From contig JAFVSY010000028.1 in the NCBI GenBank assembly GCA_017503465.1, forward strand, positions 34,460-98,459: a DNA stretch of 64,000 bases, read 5' to 3'. Source of the stretch: Tidjanibacter sp. Lineage in GTDB: Bacteria; Bacteroidota; Bacteroidia; Bacteroidales; Rikenellaceae. The notes below the pieces were generated by a model. The model searched no databases, was not told the origin of the DNA, and worked only from the letters and a program-made list of their open reading frames with translations. Every line of letters starts with the position of its first letter. Position 1 is the first letter of the stretch. The translations under genes were made by a program, and so were the position numbers. Of this stretch, positions 37,886 to 46,970 are shown one piece after another.

Positions 37886-38673
37886 TTCTTCACTCCCTCC
37901 GCCTCTTCTCTGGCTTTGCGTGCGGCATCCCTTTGGGTGGGGCTCCACGCCCACGAGCCCGAGTGGTCCCAATGGTAGGCCACACCGAAGCTCAAGTTGA
38001 TGTTGTCCAGCGGCGAGCGCAAAAATTGGGTGCCGGAGTAGATGGTCTTACGTTTCACAATGTCGGAGTAGCCGAAGTAGTAGCGGAACTCGGTCATCAC
38101 CTCCCACTTGCCAAAACTGAAACCTCCACCCAAGCCCACCACAAGGCCATAGGCAAAGCGGTTGTCCCTCACAGTCATCCACTCGTAGTCATACTCCTCA
38201 ATCTCGCCCGTCTCCTTGTCGATGTAGAACTCGGTGGAGTTGAGGTTGAAGGAGCCTGTGATGCCGGCATTGAGGTAGAGTCGCAGCCTATCTTGGGCCA
38301 GCAACACGTGGGGTTGCCACATCAGGGGCACCATTATGGAGTTGATGCGCCTACCGTAGGTAAACCTCTTGGTGTTGCGGTCGAGGGCGGCATACTGAAA
38401 GCCCCTCTGGAGGAATTCGAGTTCCACGCTGATACCTCCCGCCACGTTGTCGTAGAGGTAGGAGTTGGGCTTGTCGCCACCATAGTAGACCCAAAACAGG
38501 CCTCCGTTGAGCGCACCCCAAAGTGGGGGGCTGGTCCAGTGGGGATAGAGGCGCACATCGGCGGTGCCGTAGCCACCCTTAATGCCCACATATTGGCGTT
38601 GTGCATCGGCCTTGTGGCACACGCCACACAGCACCACACACACAGCCGCCATTGTTATCAAAAACCTTTTCAT
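37861..38673 (-). CDS. Outer-membrane beta-barrel protein (PorT-like)
   Basis: This 270-residue protein has a signal peptide (VCVVLCGVCHKADAQ). The mature chain alternates strands ending in aromatic residues (QYVGIKGGYGTADVRLY, GGISVELEFLQRGFQYAAL, LRLYLNAGITGSF, LVVGLGGGFSFGKWEVMTEFRYYFGYSDI, INLSFGVAYHWD), the pattern of eight- to ten-stranded OMP_b-brl barrels. Function unknown; it may be a small porin or assembly protein. The last residues (GELRIEN) come from an AATTGAG repeat that also provides the stop codon. Confidence 0.75.
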   Translation of the reverse strand: MKRFLITMAAVCVVLCGVCHKADAQRQYVGIKGGYGTADVRLYPHWTSPPLWGALNGGLFWVYYGGDKPNSYLYDNVAGGISVELEFLQRGFQYAALDRNTKRFTYGRRINSIMVPLMWQPHVLLAQDRLRLYLNAGITGSFNLNSTEFYIDKETGEIEEYDYEWMTVRDNRFAYGLVVGLGGGFSFGKWEVMTEFRYYFGYSDIVKRKTIYSGTQFLRSPLDNINLSFGVAYHWDHSGSWAWSPTQRDAARKAREEAEGVKNGELRIEN

Positions 38674-38728
38674 TGTTCTCTCTTTGCTCTCTCTTTGCTC
38701 ATTTTTCGGTGTGCTCTCGCCCCGTTAC

Positions 38729-40870
38729 CTACCTGCCGGTAACGCTGCCCACGGCACCTCTCATACTACCCATACCTGCGCCAAAGCCACCCAGGCCGCC
38801 GCTGTTTTGTCCCTCTTGCTCGCGTTTGAGGTTCTCGAGGCGTTTCTTCTCCCTCTCCTCGAGAATCTTCTTGAGCCTTACGGCCTCGGTCTTGCGCAGC
38901 TGTTCGTTCACACTCTCAAAGGTTATGGGTGCGAAAATCTTGCCCATATCGGCAGAAATCTCCACCTCCCAATTGGCTTTCACGCTCATAATCTCCTCGC
39001 CCTTGTCGTCTACGTATGGCTCGGTGCGTTCGGGTTGCCTACGCTCGATGAGGTTGCCGGTGTCCCAAATGCCATTGCCGTTTTTGTCCTCCAGCACGCC
39101 CACTCTCACGTCGCCGGGCTTGACGTAGTTGAAGCGGTGGGTGCCACTCTTGGCTCCACGTATCTCGTCAATCACCTTGCCGTTGCTATCCTTCAGGTAG
39201 AGCACATAGGTGTCGTTGGGGCTCTTGCCTGCCACGTTCACCACCACGCTGCCAAACTCCTCGGGGTTGAGGGTTTTGAACTCACTGCGCAGGGTGTCGT
39301 TTTGCTGACCGGCCACATTGCGGAACACCCCTTCGGGAATCATCAGTTTGTACTTGGTTGCGGGGGCCCACTTGGCTCGCAGGTGCCACAACTTCATATC
39401 GGTAGTGTCCTGCTCCAGGCTGAACTCCACCTTCGGCATTGCCGCCTCGGCCTCGGCGAGGGCTTGTGCCTCCGCATCCCTCTCTTGTTGGTTTTTGGGC
39501 TTGGGTTTGTTTTTGGCCTCCTCCTCGGCCTTCTTGTCCACCACGCCGGCCATAAGCAGTTCAATGGCGGCGGTGTCCACTTTCGTAAGAGGCATTGCAA
39601 ACTTCAACGTGAAACTATCCTCGGGGTTGAGGTCGCCCTTGGTCAAATCTACCTTAAAGGGGTTGGGCTTCTTGGGTGGGATATACTCCACGCTATCCTT
39701 GAGGGCCTTTTCCATCTTCTTTTCCTCCTCCTCGCGGGCCTTCTTCTCCTCCTTGCTCTCAAAGTACTTCCAGAAGAGTTCGAGTTTGGCGGTGTCGGGC
39801 ACGAGGTTGTTCACCGAGTCGTGCTTCATATAGACCACTCGGCCCCTCAGTGTGTCGCCCAATCGCTCCGAGGGCACGTTGAGCCAATAGTTGATGGTGT
39901 CCTTGCCCTTGGTTACATACTCCGTGATAATCTCCTCGGCGGCAATGCTGTCGAGCGAGAATTCGAGCACCTCGGGGTTGGGTGCGCCAAAGAAGAGCGT
40001 AACCTTGTGTTGCTCGTCGCGCTTCGACTCGGCGAGGTTTTGTCGCTTAAACCTACCATCCGTGAACATCTTGAAATAGAGTTGCGGATTGGCGGTCAGG
40101 TAGTGGCGCGTGGTGTCGTACCACACCTTGAAGTCGGGCTCGGTCAGGGGGTTGCGCACCGAGTCGAGGAAGCCCACCATATCGGTTTCGGGGTCGTAGG
40201 TGAAGTTGTTGTTATTGTCCTGAATGGCGTAGATTTTGTAGTCTATCGGCTTGAGGTTCTGGGCAATGAAGATACCATTGTTGGCAGCTCTGGCCACCGC
40301 TGCGGGCTTGTGTTTGAGCAGCAGGGAGTCATACTCGGGTATGGAGTCCAACTCGGCGGGGTAGAAGAAGATGAGCGACTTGCTCACGCTGTCGCCTTTG
40401 CTTGCGCTCACCGTGTAGCCACTCATAATCATTGAGTCAATCCTGTCGCCCGTGGAGAAAACATAGCGGAGGTCGCTGAGCACGTTGCCCTCATTGTTGT
40501 CCACCACGCTATTGCCGAAGTTCAGAGCATAGGTTTGGTTCTCGGCAAGGGTGTCGAGGATGGTTATGCGTATGCCCTTACCGCTGGTGGTGATGGTGGG
40601 GTTGCGCTTCATCATCGGCGAGGTGAAAAACTCCTTCTGTTGGTCTTTGATGACCACATACTCGTTGAAGCCGATGTAAATCTCCTTGCCCGTAAAGTTG
40701 GTGGTGCCAAAGCCGGGGGCTGCGCTCACAATGATTGGAGGCAGCGAATCTTTGGGGCCACCCTGCGGGGAGGAGATGTTGGCACAACGCCACATAAAGG
40801 CACTTGCGAACATCAACAAAACGCCCGCACGCAGCCACCTGCTAACCCTCAAACCTTTCTCTTTGCTCAT
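38729..40870 (-). CDS. Large Ig-like (SbsA-type) lipoprotein
   Basis: This 713-residue protein has a lipobox-like N-terminus (MFASAFMWRC) followed by ANISSPQGGPKDSLPPIIVSAAPG, a pattern of the Bacteroidetes Ig-like (Big_5) domain family: FTGKEIYIGFNEYVVIKD, ITILDTLAENQTYALNFG and LRYVFSTGD. A long middle region carries further beta domains. A Lys/Glu-rich helical stretch (EEKKAREEEEKKMEKALKD) interrupts it at about residue 370. The final 60 residues are charged (LKKILEEREKKRLENLKREQ). It is probably on the cell surface or in the periplasm. Function unknown. Confidence 0.78.
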   Translation of the reverse strand: MSKEKGLRVSRWLRAGVLLMFASAFMWRCANISSPQGGPKDSLPPIIVSAAPGFGTTNFTGKEIYIGFNEYVVIKDQQKEFFTSPMMKRNPTITTSGKGIRITILDTLAENQTYALNFGNSVVDNNEGNVLSDLRYVFSTGDRIDSMIMSGYTVSASKGDSVSKSLIFFYPAELDSIPEYDSLLLKHKPAAVARAANNGIFIAQNLKPIDYKIYAIQDNNNNFTYDPETDMVGFLDSVRNPLTEPDFKVWYDTTRHYLTANPQLYFKMFTDGRFKRQNLAESKRDEQHKVTLFFGAPNPEVLEFSLDSIAAEEIITEYVTKGKDTINYWLNVPSERLGDTLRGRVVYMKHDSVNNLVPDTAKLELFWKYFESKEEKKAREEEEKKMEKALKDSVEYIPPKKPNPFKVDLTKGDLNPEDSFTLKFAMPLTKVDTAAIELLMAGVVDKKAEEEAKNKPKPKNQQERDAEAQALAEAEAAMPKVEFSLEQDTTDMKLWHLRAKWAPATKYKLMIPEGVFRNVAGQQNDTLRSEFKTLNPEEFGSVVVNVAGKSPNDTYVLYLKDSNGKVIDEIRGAKSGTHRFNYVKPGDVRVGVLEDKNGNGIWDTGNLIERRQPERTEPYVDDKGEEIMSVKANWEVEISADMGKIFAPITFESVNEQLRKTEAVRLKKILEEREKKRLENLKREQEGQNSGGLGGFGAGMGSMRGAVGSVTGR

Positions 40871-40917
40871 CTATCTCTATACTTCTCTTGCCTTGTTTTT
40901 CTCTCTTTGCTGTTGGT

Positions 40918-41418
40918 CTACTCTTCGCCGGCCTGCTCCATCTCCTCAAAGAGGGTGTGTACCGTCTTGTTCAACACGGGGTGAATCTTGTCGGGAGCAA
41001 TCTCATTCAGGGGGCGCAGCACAAAGTCCCTGTTCTGAATCAAGGGGTGTGGGATGGTCAGCGAGGGGGTGTCCATCACCAGGTCGTCATAGAAGAGGAT
41101 GTCGATGTCGATGGCCCTGGGGGCAAACCTCTCGCCCGTTTGTGCCTTGATGGCGGCCTCCTCCTGGCGGTTGCGACCGAGTTTCTGCTCAATGCCCAAC
41201 ACCTTGTCGAGGACCTCCTCGGGGGAGTAGTCGGTGTCCACGATGATGGCCTGATTGTAGAAATTGTCCGAAGAGGTGAAGCCCCAAGCCTTACTCTCGT
41301 AGCTGTGGGAGCAGCGCAGAATTACGCCCAACGAGCGGTTAATCTCCTGCTGTGCGCGGCGCAGTGTGTCCTTCACATCGCCCACGTTGCCGCCTGTTAT
41401 CAAAATAACCCTTGCCAT
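40918..41418 (-). CDS. folK: 2-amino-4-hydroxy-6-hydroxymethyldihydropteridine pyrophosphokinase
   Basis: This 166-residue protein has the HPPK motifs: ILITGGNVGD at the N-terminus, SKAWGFTSSDNFYNQAI, the Mg2+/ATP site RAIDIDILFYDD and IPHPLIQNRDFVLRPL. FolK transfers pyrophosphate from ATP to hydroxymethyl-dihydropterin in folate synthesis. It lies between the DNA polymerase subunit gene and the Ig-like lipoprotein gene and ends with a Glu-rich tail. Confidence 0.95.
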   Translation of the reverse strand: MARVILITGGNVGDVKDTLRRAQQEINRSLGVILRCSHSYESKAWGFTSSDNFYNQAIIVDTDYSPEEVLDKVLGIEQKLGRNRQEEAAIKAQTGERFAPRAIDIDILFYDDLVMDTPSLTIPHPLIQNRDFVLRPLNEIAPDKIHPVLNKTVHTLFEEMEQAGEE

Positions 41419-41530
41419 AGTGTATAGTGCTCTTTTGTGTTTTTTGTTTGTAACGAATATTTGTGTTGTTGTGTTGTTGTGTCGCTGTTTGTTGGTCGGG
41501 AAACAACCTTCCGCCGCTCCCTTGCTCGCC

Positions 41531-42673
41531 CTATGCCCTCATTGCAATCAGTTTGCTCACCGCCAGGGCAAAGTGGGTAAAGACAATCTTGGCGTTGCCA
41601 TTCTGCCCCACATCCCTCAGGGCCCTCTCTATCTCTGCCACAAGGGCCTCCACGTTGTGGTTGGCCACATAGGGTGCAAATTTCGAGCAAAAAGCCTTCT
41701 CGTCGCCCCAGAGGTAACTCACGCTCTCCATTCCGGCCGTGAGCATATAACTTTCCCTAATCAGTCGCAGGGCGTATTCCAAAAAACTCTTCTGATTTTC
41801 CCTACCCATTGCGGCCACCTGCTCGGCCCACTCAAAGAGGTCGAGGTGTTTGTTGCCATAGGAGAGCCTCATAAGCCTTGTGAAGAGTTCAAAGTTGTCG
41901 GTTGCCGCGGCACTACCACCCTCGGCCACAATCCTACGCAGGTTGAGCACCGAGCCATCGGCCAACCTTGCCGCCACCTCCGCCTGCTCCTCGGTGGCCC
42001 CCAGGGTGCGCGTGGCATAACTGCGCAGAGCATCCTGCTCTATGCGCCCCACGTTTACGCTCTGGGTGCGCGATATGATGGTGTCGAGAAGCACTTCGGG
42101 GTGCTCGCTGACAAGCAAAAACAGAGTGTTCTCCCACGGCTCCTCAAGGATTTTCAGCAGGGCGTTGGCTGCTGCGGTGTGCATCTTCTCGGGCATCCAC
42201 ACCACCACACTCTTGTGTGTGCCCTCAAAAGCCTTGTAGGAGAGCTTGCGGATAATCTCGTCTGCCTCTTTGGTGGTGATAAGGCCCTGCGCATTGTCTG
42301 CACCGATGGCCTCATACCAAGTGTGCTCGCTGAAACAAGCCTCATTGTCGGCCACCACCTCTCGCCACTGCTCGATGTAGAGGTCGCTGGTGGGTGGGGT
42401 AGAGGAGCCTTTGGGCTTGATGGTGGGGTAGACAAAGTGTACATCGGGGTGGGCCAGCGACTGCATCTGCACACACGAGGGGCACACGCCACAGGGCTCG
42501 CCGCCACTACGGTTGCTGCAATGGAGATACTGCACATAGGCCAACGCCAGCTGGAGCGTGCCCCAACCGTGCTCACCCACAAAGAGTTGCGCGTGGCTTA
42601 CACGCCCTTCGTCAATGTTCTTGCGTAGCCTCTCTTTGAGCTCTTCGTGGCCTATTACTTGTGAGAATTTCAT
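41531..42673 (-). CDS. holB: DNA polymerase III subunit delta prime
   Basis: From the ATG at 42673 (MKFSQVIGHEELKERL) the protein has 380 residues. It shows the clamp-loader pattern: VSHAQLFVGEHGWGTLQLALAYVQYL, where the P-loop is degenerate (no Lys at the usual position, as expected of the non-hydrolysing delta prime), the zinc ribbon CGVCPSC, NALLKILEEPWENTLFLLVSEHPEVLLDTIISR (sensor-1 and the SRT arginine finger neighbourhood). A longer reading from 42751 would add 26 residues from the 5' leader. It acts with the gamma/tau and delta subunits in clamp loading. Confidence 0.9.
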   Translation of the reverse strand: MKFSQVIGHEELKERLRKNIDEGRVSHAQLFVGEHGWGTLQLALAYVQYLHCSNRSGGEPCGVCPSCVQMQSLAHPDVHFVYPTIKPKGSSTPPTSDLYIEQWREVVADNEACFSEHTWYEAIGADNAQGLITTKEADEIIRKLSYKAFEGTHKSVVVWMPEKMHTAAANALLKILEEPWENTLFLLVSEHPEVLLDTIISRTQSVNVGRIEQDALRSYATRTLGATEEQAEVAARLADGSVLNLRRIVAEGGSAAATDNFELFTRLMRLSYGNKHLDLFEWAEQVAAMGRENQKSFLEYALRLIRESYMLTAGMESVSYLWGDEKAFCSKFAPYVANHNVEALVAEIERALRDVGQNGNAKIVFTHFALAVSKLIAMRA

Positions 42674-42711
42674 CTTTGCAGTTCTGTTTTTCAACCTTGT
42701 GTACGGGCCCT

Positions 42712-42730
42712 TATACCCTTTAAGGGTATA
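42712..42730. promoter_or_regulatory. Perfect palindrome upstream of holB
   Basis: TATACCCTT and AAGGGTATA form perfect 9-bp arms around a single T, about 40 bases upstream of the holB start. It has operator-like symmetry; no cognate regulator is apparent. Confidence 0.55.
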
Positions 42731-42739
42731 TACCAAAAT

Positions 42740-43092
42740 GCAAAGATGCACTTTTTTAGTGGTAATTCAAAATTCAGAATTGACAAAACGTTGTTTTGTC
42801 TAAAATGCTCCCGCTCGGCAGAGTCTGCAAGCAGCCTTTGCGCTCGCTTACTCGCATTTGCCAAAATTCAAAATTTTCCCCCTCTAAGTTAGAGGGGGTG
42901 CCCGAAGGGCGGGGGCGTCTGTGAAGGCAAGAAGGGGCAGAAAAGGGCAGAAAGGGAAATAGGGAGAGTAGGGAATGTAGAGAGCGTAGGGAACACAGAG
43001 AACATAGGGCCCCTCTAAACTCCCTAAATTCCCTAAATTCCCCAACCTCCCTAAAAAAGACGTTGGACGTTAGACGTCGTTGGACGTTGGAC
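42740..43092. repeat. Repeat-filled spacer between dut and holB
   Basis: There is no gene from 42674 to 43105. It includes an inverted copy of the ACAGACGCCCCCG/CCCTCTAAGTTAGAGGG module (42877-42922), tandem GGGAA/AGTAGGGAATGTAGAG units (42945-43010), AATTCCCT units (43022-43040) and GTTGGACGTTAGACGTCGTT (43060-43092). Confidence 0.8.
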
Positions 43093-43105
43093 CAAGAATG
43101 GATGC

Positions 43106-43537
43106 TTACTTGCCGGTGCTGCCGAAGCCTCCCGCACCACGGTCGGTGTCGCTCAACTCTTCGGTGGGCTCCCACTGCACCTGTGCGTGCTGTGCCACAA
43201 CGAGTTGCGCTATGCGCTCGCCATCGTTGATGGTGAAGTCGTCGTTGGAGAGGTTGGCGAGTATGACCTTGATTTCGCCACGGTAGTCGGCATCCACGGT
43301 ACCGGGGGCGTTAAGCACGGTGAGCCCGAACTTGGCAGCGAGTCCGCTGCGTGGCCTCACCTGCATTTCGTAGCCTGCGGGGAGTTCCACAAAGAGCCCC
43401 GTGGGCACCATTGCTCGTGCGAGGGGTTTGAGGACGATGGGCTCGTCGAGGTTGGCCCTCACGTCCATACCGGCGGAGAGGGCGGTTTCGTAACGAGGCA
43501 GGTCGTGCTTGGAGCGATTGATGACTTTCACTTTCAT
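43106..43537 (-). CDS. dut: Deoxyuridine 5'-triphosphate nucleotidohydrolase
   Basis: This 143-residue protein has all five dUTPase motifs: I ([10 protein letters not shown]), II ([12 protein letters not shown]), III ([16 protein letters not shown]), IV ([10 protein letters not shown]) and V ([12 protein letters not shown]). The trimeric enzyme hydrolyses dUTP to dUMP and keeps uracil out of DNA. It lies 21 bases after the flippase gene, so it probably shares its transcript. Confidence 0.96.
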   Translation of the reverse strand: MKVKVINRSKHDLPRYETALSAGMDVRANLDEPIVLKPLARAMVPTGLFVELPAGYEMQVRPRSGLAAKFGLTVLNAPGTVDADYRGEIKVILANLSNDDFTINDGERIAQLVVAQHAQVQWEPTEELSDTDRGAGGFGSTGK

Positions 43538-43558
43538 AGTTGTATGCGTTTTCGTTGT

Positions 43559-45025
43559 TTATTTCTTTCTTAAAATAGCCTTGAGAAGCCCACCGAGGTT
43601 GATTTTCTCGCGACGGATGGCGTAGATGACAAATGCGATAAGCAGTGCGCTGTTGGCCAAATATTTAGGTGCGCCCACACAGTCGGCCCACAGCAACGAC
43701 AAGGCATACATTGCACCACCAATCAGGACATATTCGGCTATGCGTTTCAAATCGTAAGGTATGGGGTAGTGCTTTTGGCCAAGGCAGTAGCTTACCACGA
43801 CCATTGAGAGTTCACACACAAGCCTTGCGATGGCGGCTCCTGCGTAGCCTAACGTAGGCACCAGAAGGATGTTGAACACCACCGTGAACACAAGGCCAAT
43901 GCCTGTGATGACCATAGCGTATTTGGTGGCCCCCACCTGCTTGTACCAGAACGACAAGTTGAGCACCATTCCGGAGAGGGCGTTGCTCACGAGCACCACG
44001 GGAAGTATGTACATACCCTCCCTGAAATCGGGGCCCACAATGAGCGCAAAGAGGTCGCTGAAGAGTGTGATAAACAAGAAGATAAGCACACTCACAAGGA
44101 CAAAATATTTCATTGCCGCAGCGTTGCTCTCCTTGAACTCATCCTTCTTGAATTCGGCCAAGAAGAAGGGCTCGGCAGCCAGGCGGTACATCTGCGTAAA
44201 GAGCAACATCACAACGCCGATTTTGACCACTGCACCATAGATTCCGAGGGCGGCAAGGCTCTCCTCGGCGGGCATCAGGAACTTGACCATTTGGCGGTCG
44301 ATGAACTCGTTGGCTGTTCCCGCAATGCCACTAATCAGCAGTGGCAGCGAGTAGAGAAATATGGTCTTGAAGGTGCAACCACTGAAGCCCCCAAAACTCC
44401 CTTGGCACGAGATTAGTAACAAAATGAAAGTCAAACCGCTTGCCACAAGGTTGGCCACAAAGGCGTAGCCGGGGTCGGTGGGGCTGGAAAAGAGCCTGCA
44501 GCACTCTGGCTGGGCGTTGTAGAACCAAAGGCAGAGCCCGATATTGACGATTACGGACAGTAACCTTATGCAGACAAAACGCCCCGCGCGCCCCTCCTGT
44601 CGTAGGCGTGCAAAGGGTATGGCACCCGCTACGTCGAGGAAAATAATCAGTGCCGTAATCCACACATAATCCTTTCCGGCGTAGCCCAAAGCGGCCGAAA
44701 TGGGCTCCTCAAAGAGCAGTACAACTCCGAGGAAAACCGAGGCCACAGCCATCACAGCACCCCACGTGGTGCCATAAACGCGCTTGCGCTCCTGCTCGTC
44801 GGCAGCTTTGGCCGCAAAGCGGAAGTAGCCACTCTCCATACCCATCGTAAGCACCACAAGTGCAAAGGGTATGAGGGCGTAGATGTCGGTGATTATGCCA
44901 TACTCGGCAGGCGACATTATGCGTGTGTAGTAGGGCACAAGCAGGTAGTTCAGCAGTCGTGCAAGAACGCTGCTGATGCCGTAGATGGCCACTTGGCCTG
45001 CGAGTTTGGTGAGGTTTTTTGCCAT
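43559..45025 (-). CDS. Oligosaccharide/lipopolysaccharide flippase (Wzx/MATE-like)
   Basis: This 488-residue integral membrane protein has about twelve to fourteen hydrophobic segments and the family start QVAIYGISSVLARLLNYLLVPYYTRIMSPAEYGIITD. It also has LPLLISGIAGTANEFIDRQMVKFLM in the middle. Such proteins flip lipid-linked oligosaccharides across the inner membrane. The substrate is unknown, and no glycan cluster surrounds it apart from a glycosyltransferase at 47034. It lies 26 bases after rlmN. Confidence 0.88.
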   Translation of the reverse strand: MAKNLTKLAGQVAIYGISSVLARLLNYLLVPYYTRIMSPAEYGIITDIYALIPFALVVLTMGMESGYFRFAAKAADEQERKRVYGTTWGAVMAVASVFLGVVLLFEEPISAALGYAGKDYVWITALIIFLDVAGAIPFARLRQEGRAGRFVCIRLLSVIVNIGLCLWFYNAQPECCRLFSSPTDPGYAFVANLVASGLTFILLLISCQGSFGGFSGCTFKTIFLYSLPLLISGIAGTANEFIDRQMVKFLMPAEESLAALGIYGAVVKIGVVMLLFTQMYRLAAEPFFLAEFKKDEFKESNAAAMKYFVLVSVLIFLFITLFSDLFALIVGPDFREGMYILPVVLVSNALSGMVLNLSFWYKQVGATKYAMVITGIGLVFTVVFNILLVPTLGYAGAAIARLVCELSMVVVSYCLGQKHYPIPYDLKRIAEYVLIGGAMYALSLLWADCVGAPKYLANSALLIAFVIYAIRREKINLGGLLKAILRKK

Positions 45026-45051
45026 AGGTTTGTCGGTTGTCTTGTGTGCCG

Positions 45052-46068
45052 CTATTTGCGCCCAGCCTCGCCGGAGAGCAGTCCGCAGGCGGCTTTGATG
45101 TCCTCACCTCGTGAGGCTCGGATGGTGGTGTGTATGCCCTTGCGGGTGAGCGAGTCGTGGAACCAGGTCATTCGGTCGCCGTCGGGGCTCACAAAGGGGG
45201 AGTCGGGTATGGCGTGGAAACGAATGAGGTTGATGCGACACTTGAGTCCGTCGAGCAGGCGGGCCAACTCTTTGATGTGCTCGGGTGTGTCGTTGGTGTC
45301 CTTGAGTACTATGTACTCAAAACTTACTCTGCGCTGGTGCGAAAAATCATATTGCTTGAGCAACTCCACCACCTTGCGTATCGGAAAAGCCTTCTCCACG
45401 GGCATAATCTCGGCCCTTTGGTCGCCAAAGGGGTTGTGGAGCGACACGGCCAGGTGACACTGCGACTCGTCGAGGAAGCGCTTGAGGTTGGGAATAACCC
45501 CCACCGTGGAGAGTGTTATGCGCGTGGGACTCCACCCGAAACCCCACGCCGAGGTCATCACCTCCAGGGCCCTGAGTACGTTGTCGGGGTTGTCCAGCGG
45601 CTCGCCCATACCCATCAGCACAATGTTGGTGAGAGAGTCCCTTTCGGGTAGCGAACAGATTTGGTTAAGTATCTCGGCAGTAGAGAGTTGTCCGTGGTAA
45701 CCACCCCTGCCCGTGAAGCAGAACTTACACCCCATCTTACATCCCGCTTGGGAGGAGATGCAGAGCGTTGCTCGGTCGCCGTCGGGAATGTAGGCACTCT
45801 CGATGCGCTGCCCACTCTCCACCACAAAGATATATTTCTTTGTTCCGTCGCTACTCTCGGCCACACTCACGGGTGCGCTCAGCCCAATGGTGTAGCGCTC
45901 GGCCAAAGCCTTGCGACCGGCCAGCGAGATGTTGGTCATCTGGTCGAAAGATGTTGCTCCCTTTTTGTAGAGCCACTCGGCAAGTTGTGTTGCGGCAAAC
46001 TTGGGCAACCCCACTTGGGCCGCCACTTCGCGCAACTCCGCTATATTTTTTCCCAACAAAGAGTCCAT
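45052..46068 (-). CDS. rlmN: 23S rRNA (adenine2503-C2)/tRNA A37 methyltransferase, radical SAM
   Basis: This 338-residue protein has the radical-SAM motif CKMGCKFCF (CX3CX2C), the GGEP-like MGMGEPLDNPDNVL block and the second essential cysteine near the C-terminus (AACGLLSGEAG). The enzyme adds a methyl group at C2 of A2503 and, in tRNA, A37. A -7 box ends four bases before the ATG, so its mRNA may be leaderless. Confidence 0.96.
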   Translation of the reverse strand: MDSLLGKNIAELREVAAQVGLPKFAATQLAEWLYKKGATSFDQMTNISLAGRKALAERYTIGLSAPVSVAESSDGTKKYIFVVESGQRIESAYIPDGDRATLCISSQAGCKMGCKFCFTGRGGYHGQLSTAEILNQICSLPERDSLTNIVLMGMGEPLDNPDNVLRALEVMTSAWGFGWSPTRITLSTVGVIPNLKRFLDESQCHLAVSLHNPFGDQRAEIMPVEKAFPIRKVVELLKQYDFSHQRRVSFEYIVLKDTNDTPEHIKELARLLDGLKCRINLIRFHAIPDSPFVSPDGDRMTWFHDSLTRKGIHTTIRASRGEDIKAACGLLSGEAGRK

Positions 46069-46071
46069 ATC

Positions 46072-46079
46072 ACAAAGAT
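46072..46079 (-). promoter_or_regulatory. -7 box directly upstream of rlmN
   Basis: On the - strand TATCTTTG (TAnnTTTG) ends four bases from the ATG at 46068. The expected transcription start lies at or very near the start codon. Confidence 0.55.
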
Positions 46080-46110
46080 AGAGATTTTTTGAATTGAAAC
46101 AGCTCCGATT

Positions 46111-46130
46111 TTACCTTAAAACATACCTTA
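46111..46130 (-). repeat. 20-bp repeat, copy A (right end of inverted pair, over a stop codon)
   Basis: TTACCTTAAAACATACCTTA on the + strand. The stop codon (TAA) of the Cys-rich gene lies in its last three bases. Identical to copy B (46568-46587) and exactly inverted relative to copy C (46971-46990). Confidence 0.9.
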
Positions 46131-46952
46131 TTTTTCGCCTTGTGCTCCTCGAAGATGCTCAATGCAGTAGATTTGGTGGTAGGTGCGGGGCCCTTCGGAG
46201 GTAACCATAAAATCGGACGCAACACCCTGCGCACGCAACTCCACATTGAGCTCGGAGAGCTTATTGTTGAGGGTGCGCTGAATGCCGTTGGCGTTCTTCA
46301 GGAGTGCCTTCAGGCGCGCGCTCTTGGTGTCGGAGCGCACCACGCTCTCGTAGATTTTCGCAAACTCCTTGCGGTGGTCGGTGTAGAGGGCTACCAGGGG
46401 CACCCCTTCGGGGTGGCGCACAAAGAAACGGTAGAGGGCCATACTCCACGGGCGCAACGAAACACCCCTGCCGTTGATTACCACCACCTTGCTGCCCACA
46501 AATTTCACCCCCTCGGGCGACTCCTCCACAGGGCGGTAGAACGTTAACCCCTCTTCGGCACCGAATCTTACCTTAAAACATACCTTATTTTTCTCTCCAT
46601 TCTCATCCTCATAGGCGAGGTAACTGCAAGGCAACGAGCCACATAGCAACCCACCGTAGACCTCCTTGTCAAAGGCGTGCTTGCGGCGGCAGGTCATCGT
46701 ACATTCGGGGGCCGACTCGCACCCCTCGCAGGGACTCTTGCGCTCCCAGTGTTCGCTCAACTGTTCCCCATAGAGAAGTTCATCGGAGAGTGCTGCGGCT
46801 GCCTTTTTGAGTGCCGCGATGACCTCCTCGTTGATAATCTGATATTTGGTGATGAAGCCACTCTCGTCCATCTCGGCATAGCGACCTATGAGGTCGGCCG
46901 TGGCAGGAGTGAGGGCGGTGTGGAAAATCTCTTCGAGTCGTTGTGTTGCCAT
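46128..46952 (-). CDS. Unclassified Cys-rich protein framed by perfect inverted repeats
   Basis: I do not recognise this 274-residue protein. It has no signal peptide or membrane helix. A cluster at residues 75-109 (CEGCESAPEC...CRRKHAF...LLCGSLPC) holds six cysteines (C75, C78, C84, C88, C104, C109), suggesting zinc or an iron-sulfur cluster. The C-terminal 100 residues are charged and helical (LRPWSMALYRFFVRHPEGVPLVALYTDHRKEF...RLKALLKNANGIQRTLNNKLSEL), possibly a winged helix. A 20-bp repeat lies just before the ATG (inverted), once inside the gene (residues about 122-129) and over the stop codon, so the gene is framed by perfect inverted repeats. Neighbours are rlmN and a glycosyltransferase. 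Confidence 0.7.
   Translation of the reverse strand: MATQRLEEIFHTALTPATADLIGRYAEMDESGFITKYQIINEEVIAALKKAAAALSDELLYGEQLSEHWERKSPCEGCESAPECTMTCRRKHAFDKEVYGGLLCGSLPCSYLAYEDENGEKNKVCFKVRFGAEEGLTFYRPVEESPEGVKFVGSKVVVINGRGVSLRPWSMALYRFFVRHPEGVPLVALYTDHRKEFAKIYESVVRSDTKSARLKALLKNANGIQRTLNNKLSELNVELRAQGVASDFMVTSEGPRTYHQIYCIEHLRGAQGEK
46568..46587 (-). repeat. 20-bp repeat, copy B (internal)
   Basis: TTACCTTAAAACATACCTTA again, inside the Cys-rich gene, with an extended match of about 26 bases to copy A (TTATTTTTC follows in both). It encodes NKVCFKV in the gene's frame, while copy A is read in a different frame. Confidence 0.9.
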
Positions 46953-46970
46953 ATCTTTTCGGGGTGTTTT

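Noticed and set aside
42674-42751. A longer holB reading frame starting at 42751
   Set aside because: The extra 26 residues are encoded across the palindrome and T-rich leader and do not resemble delta-prime N-termini; the ATG at 42673 gives the family start.
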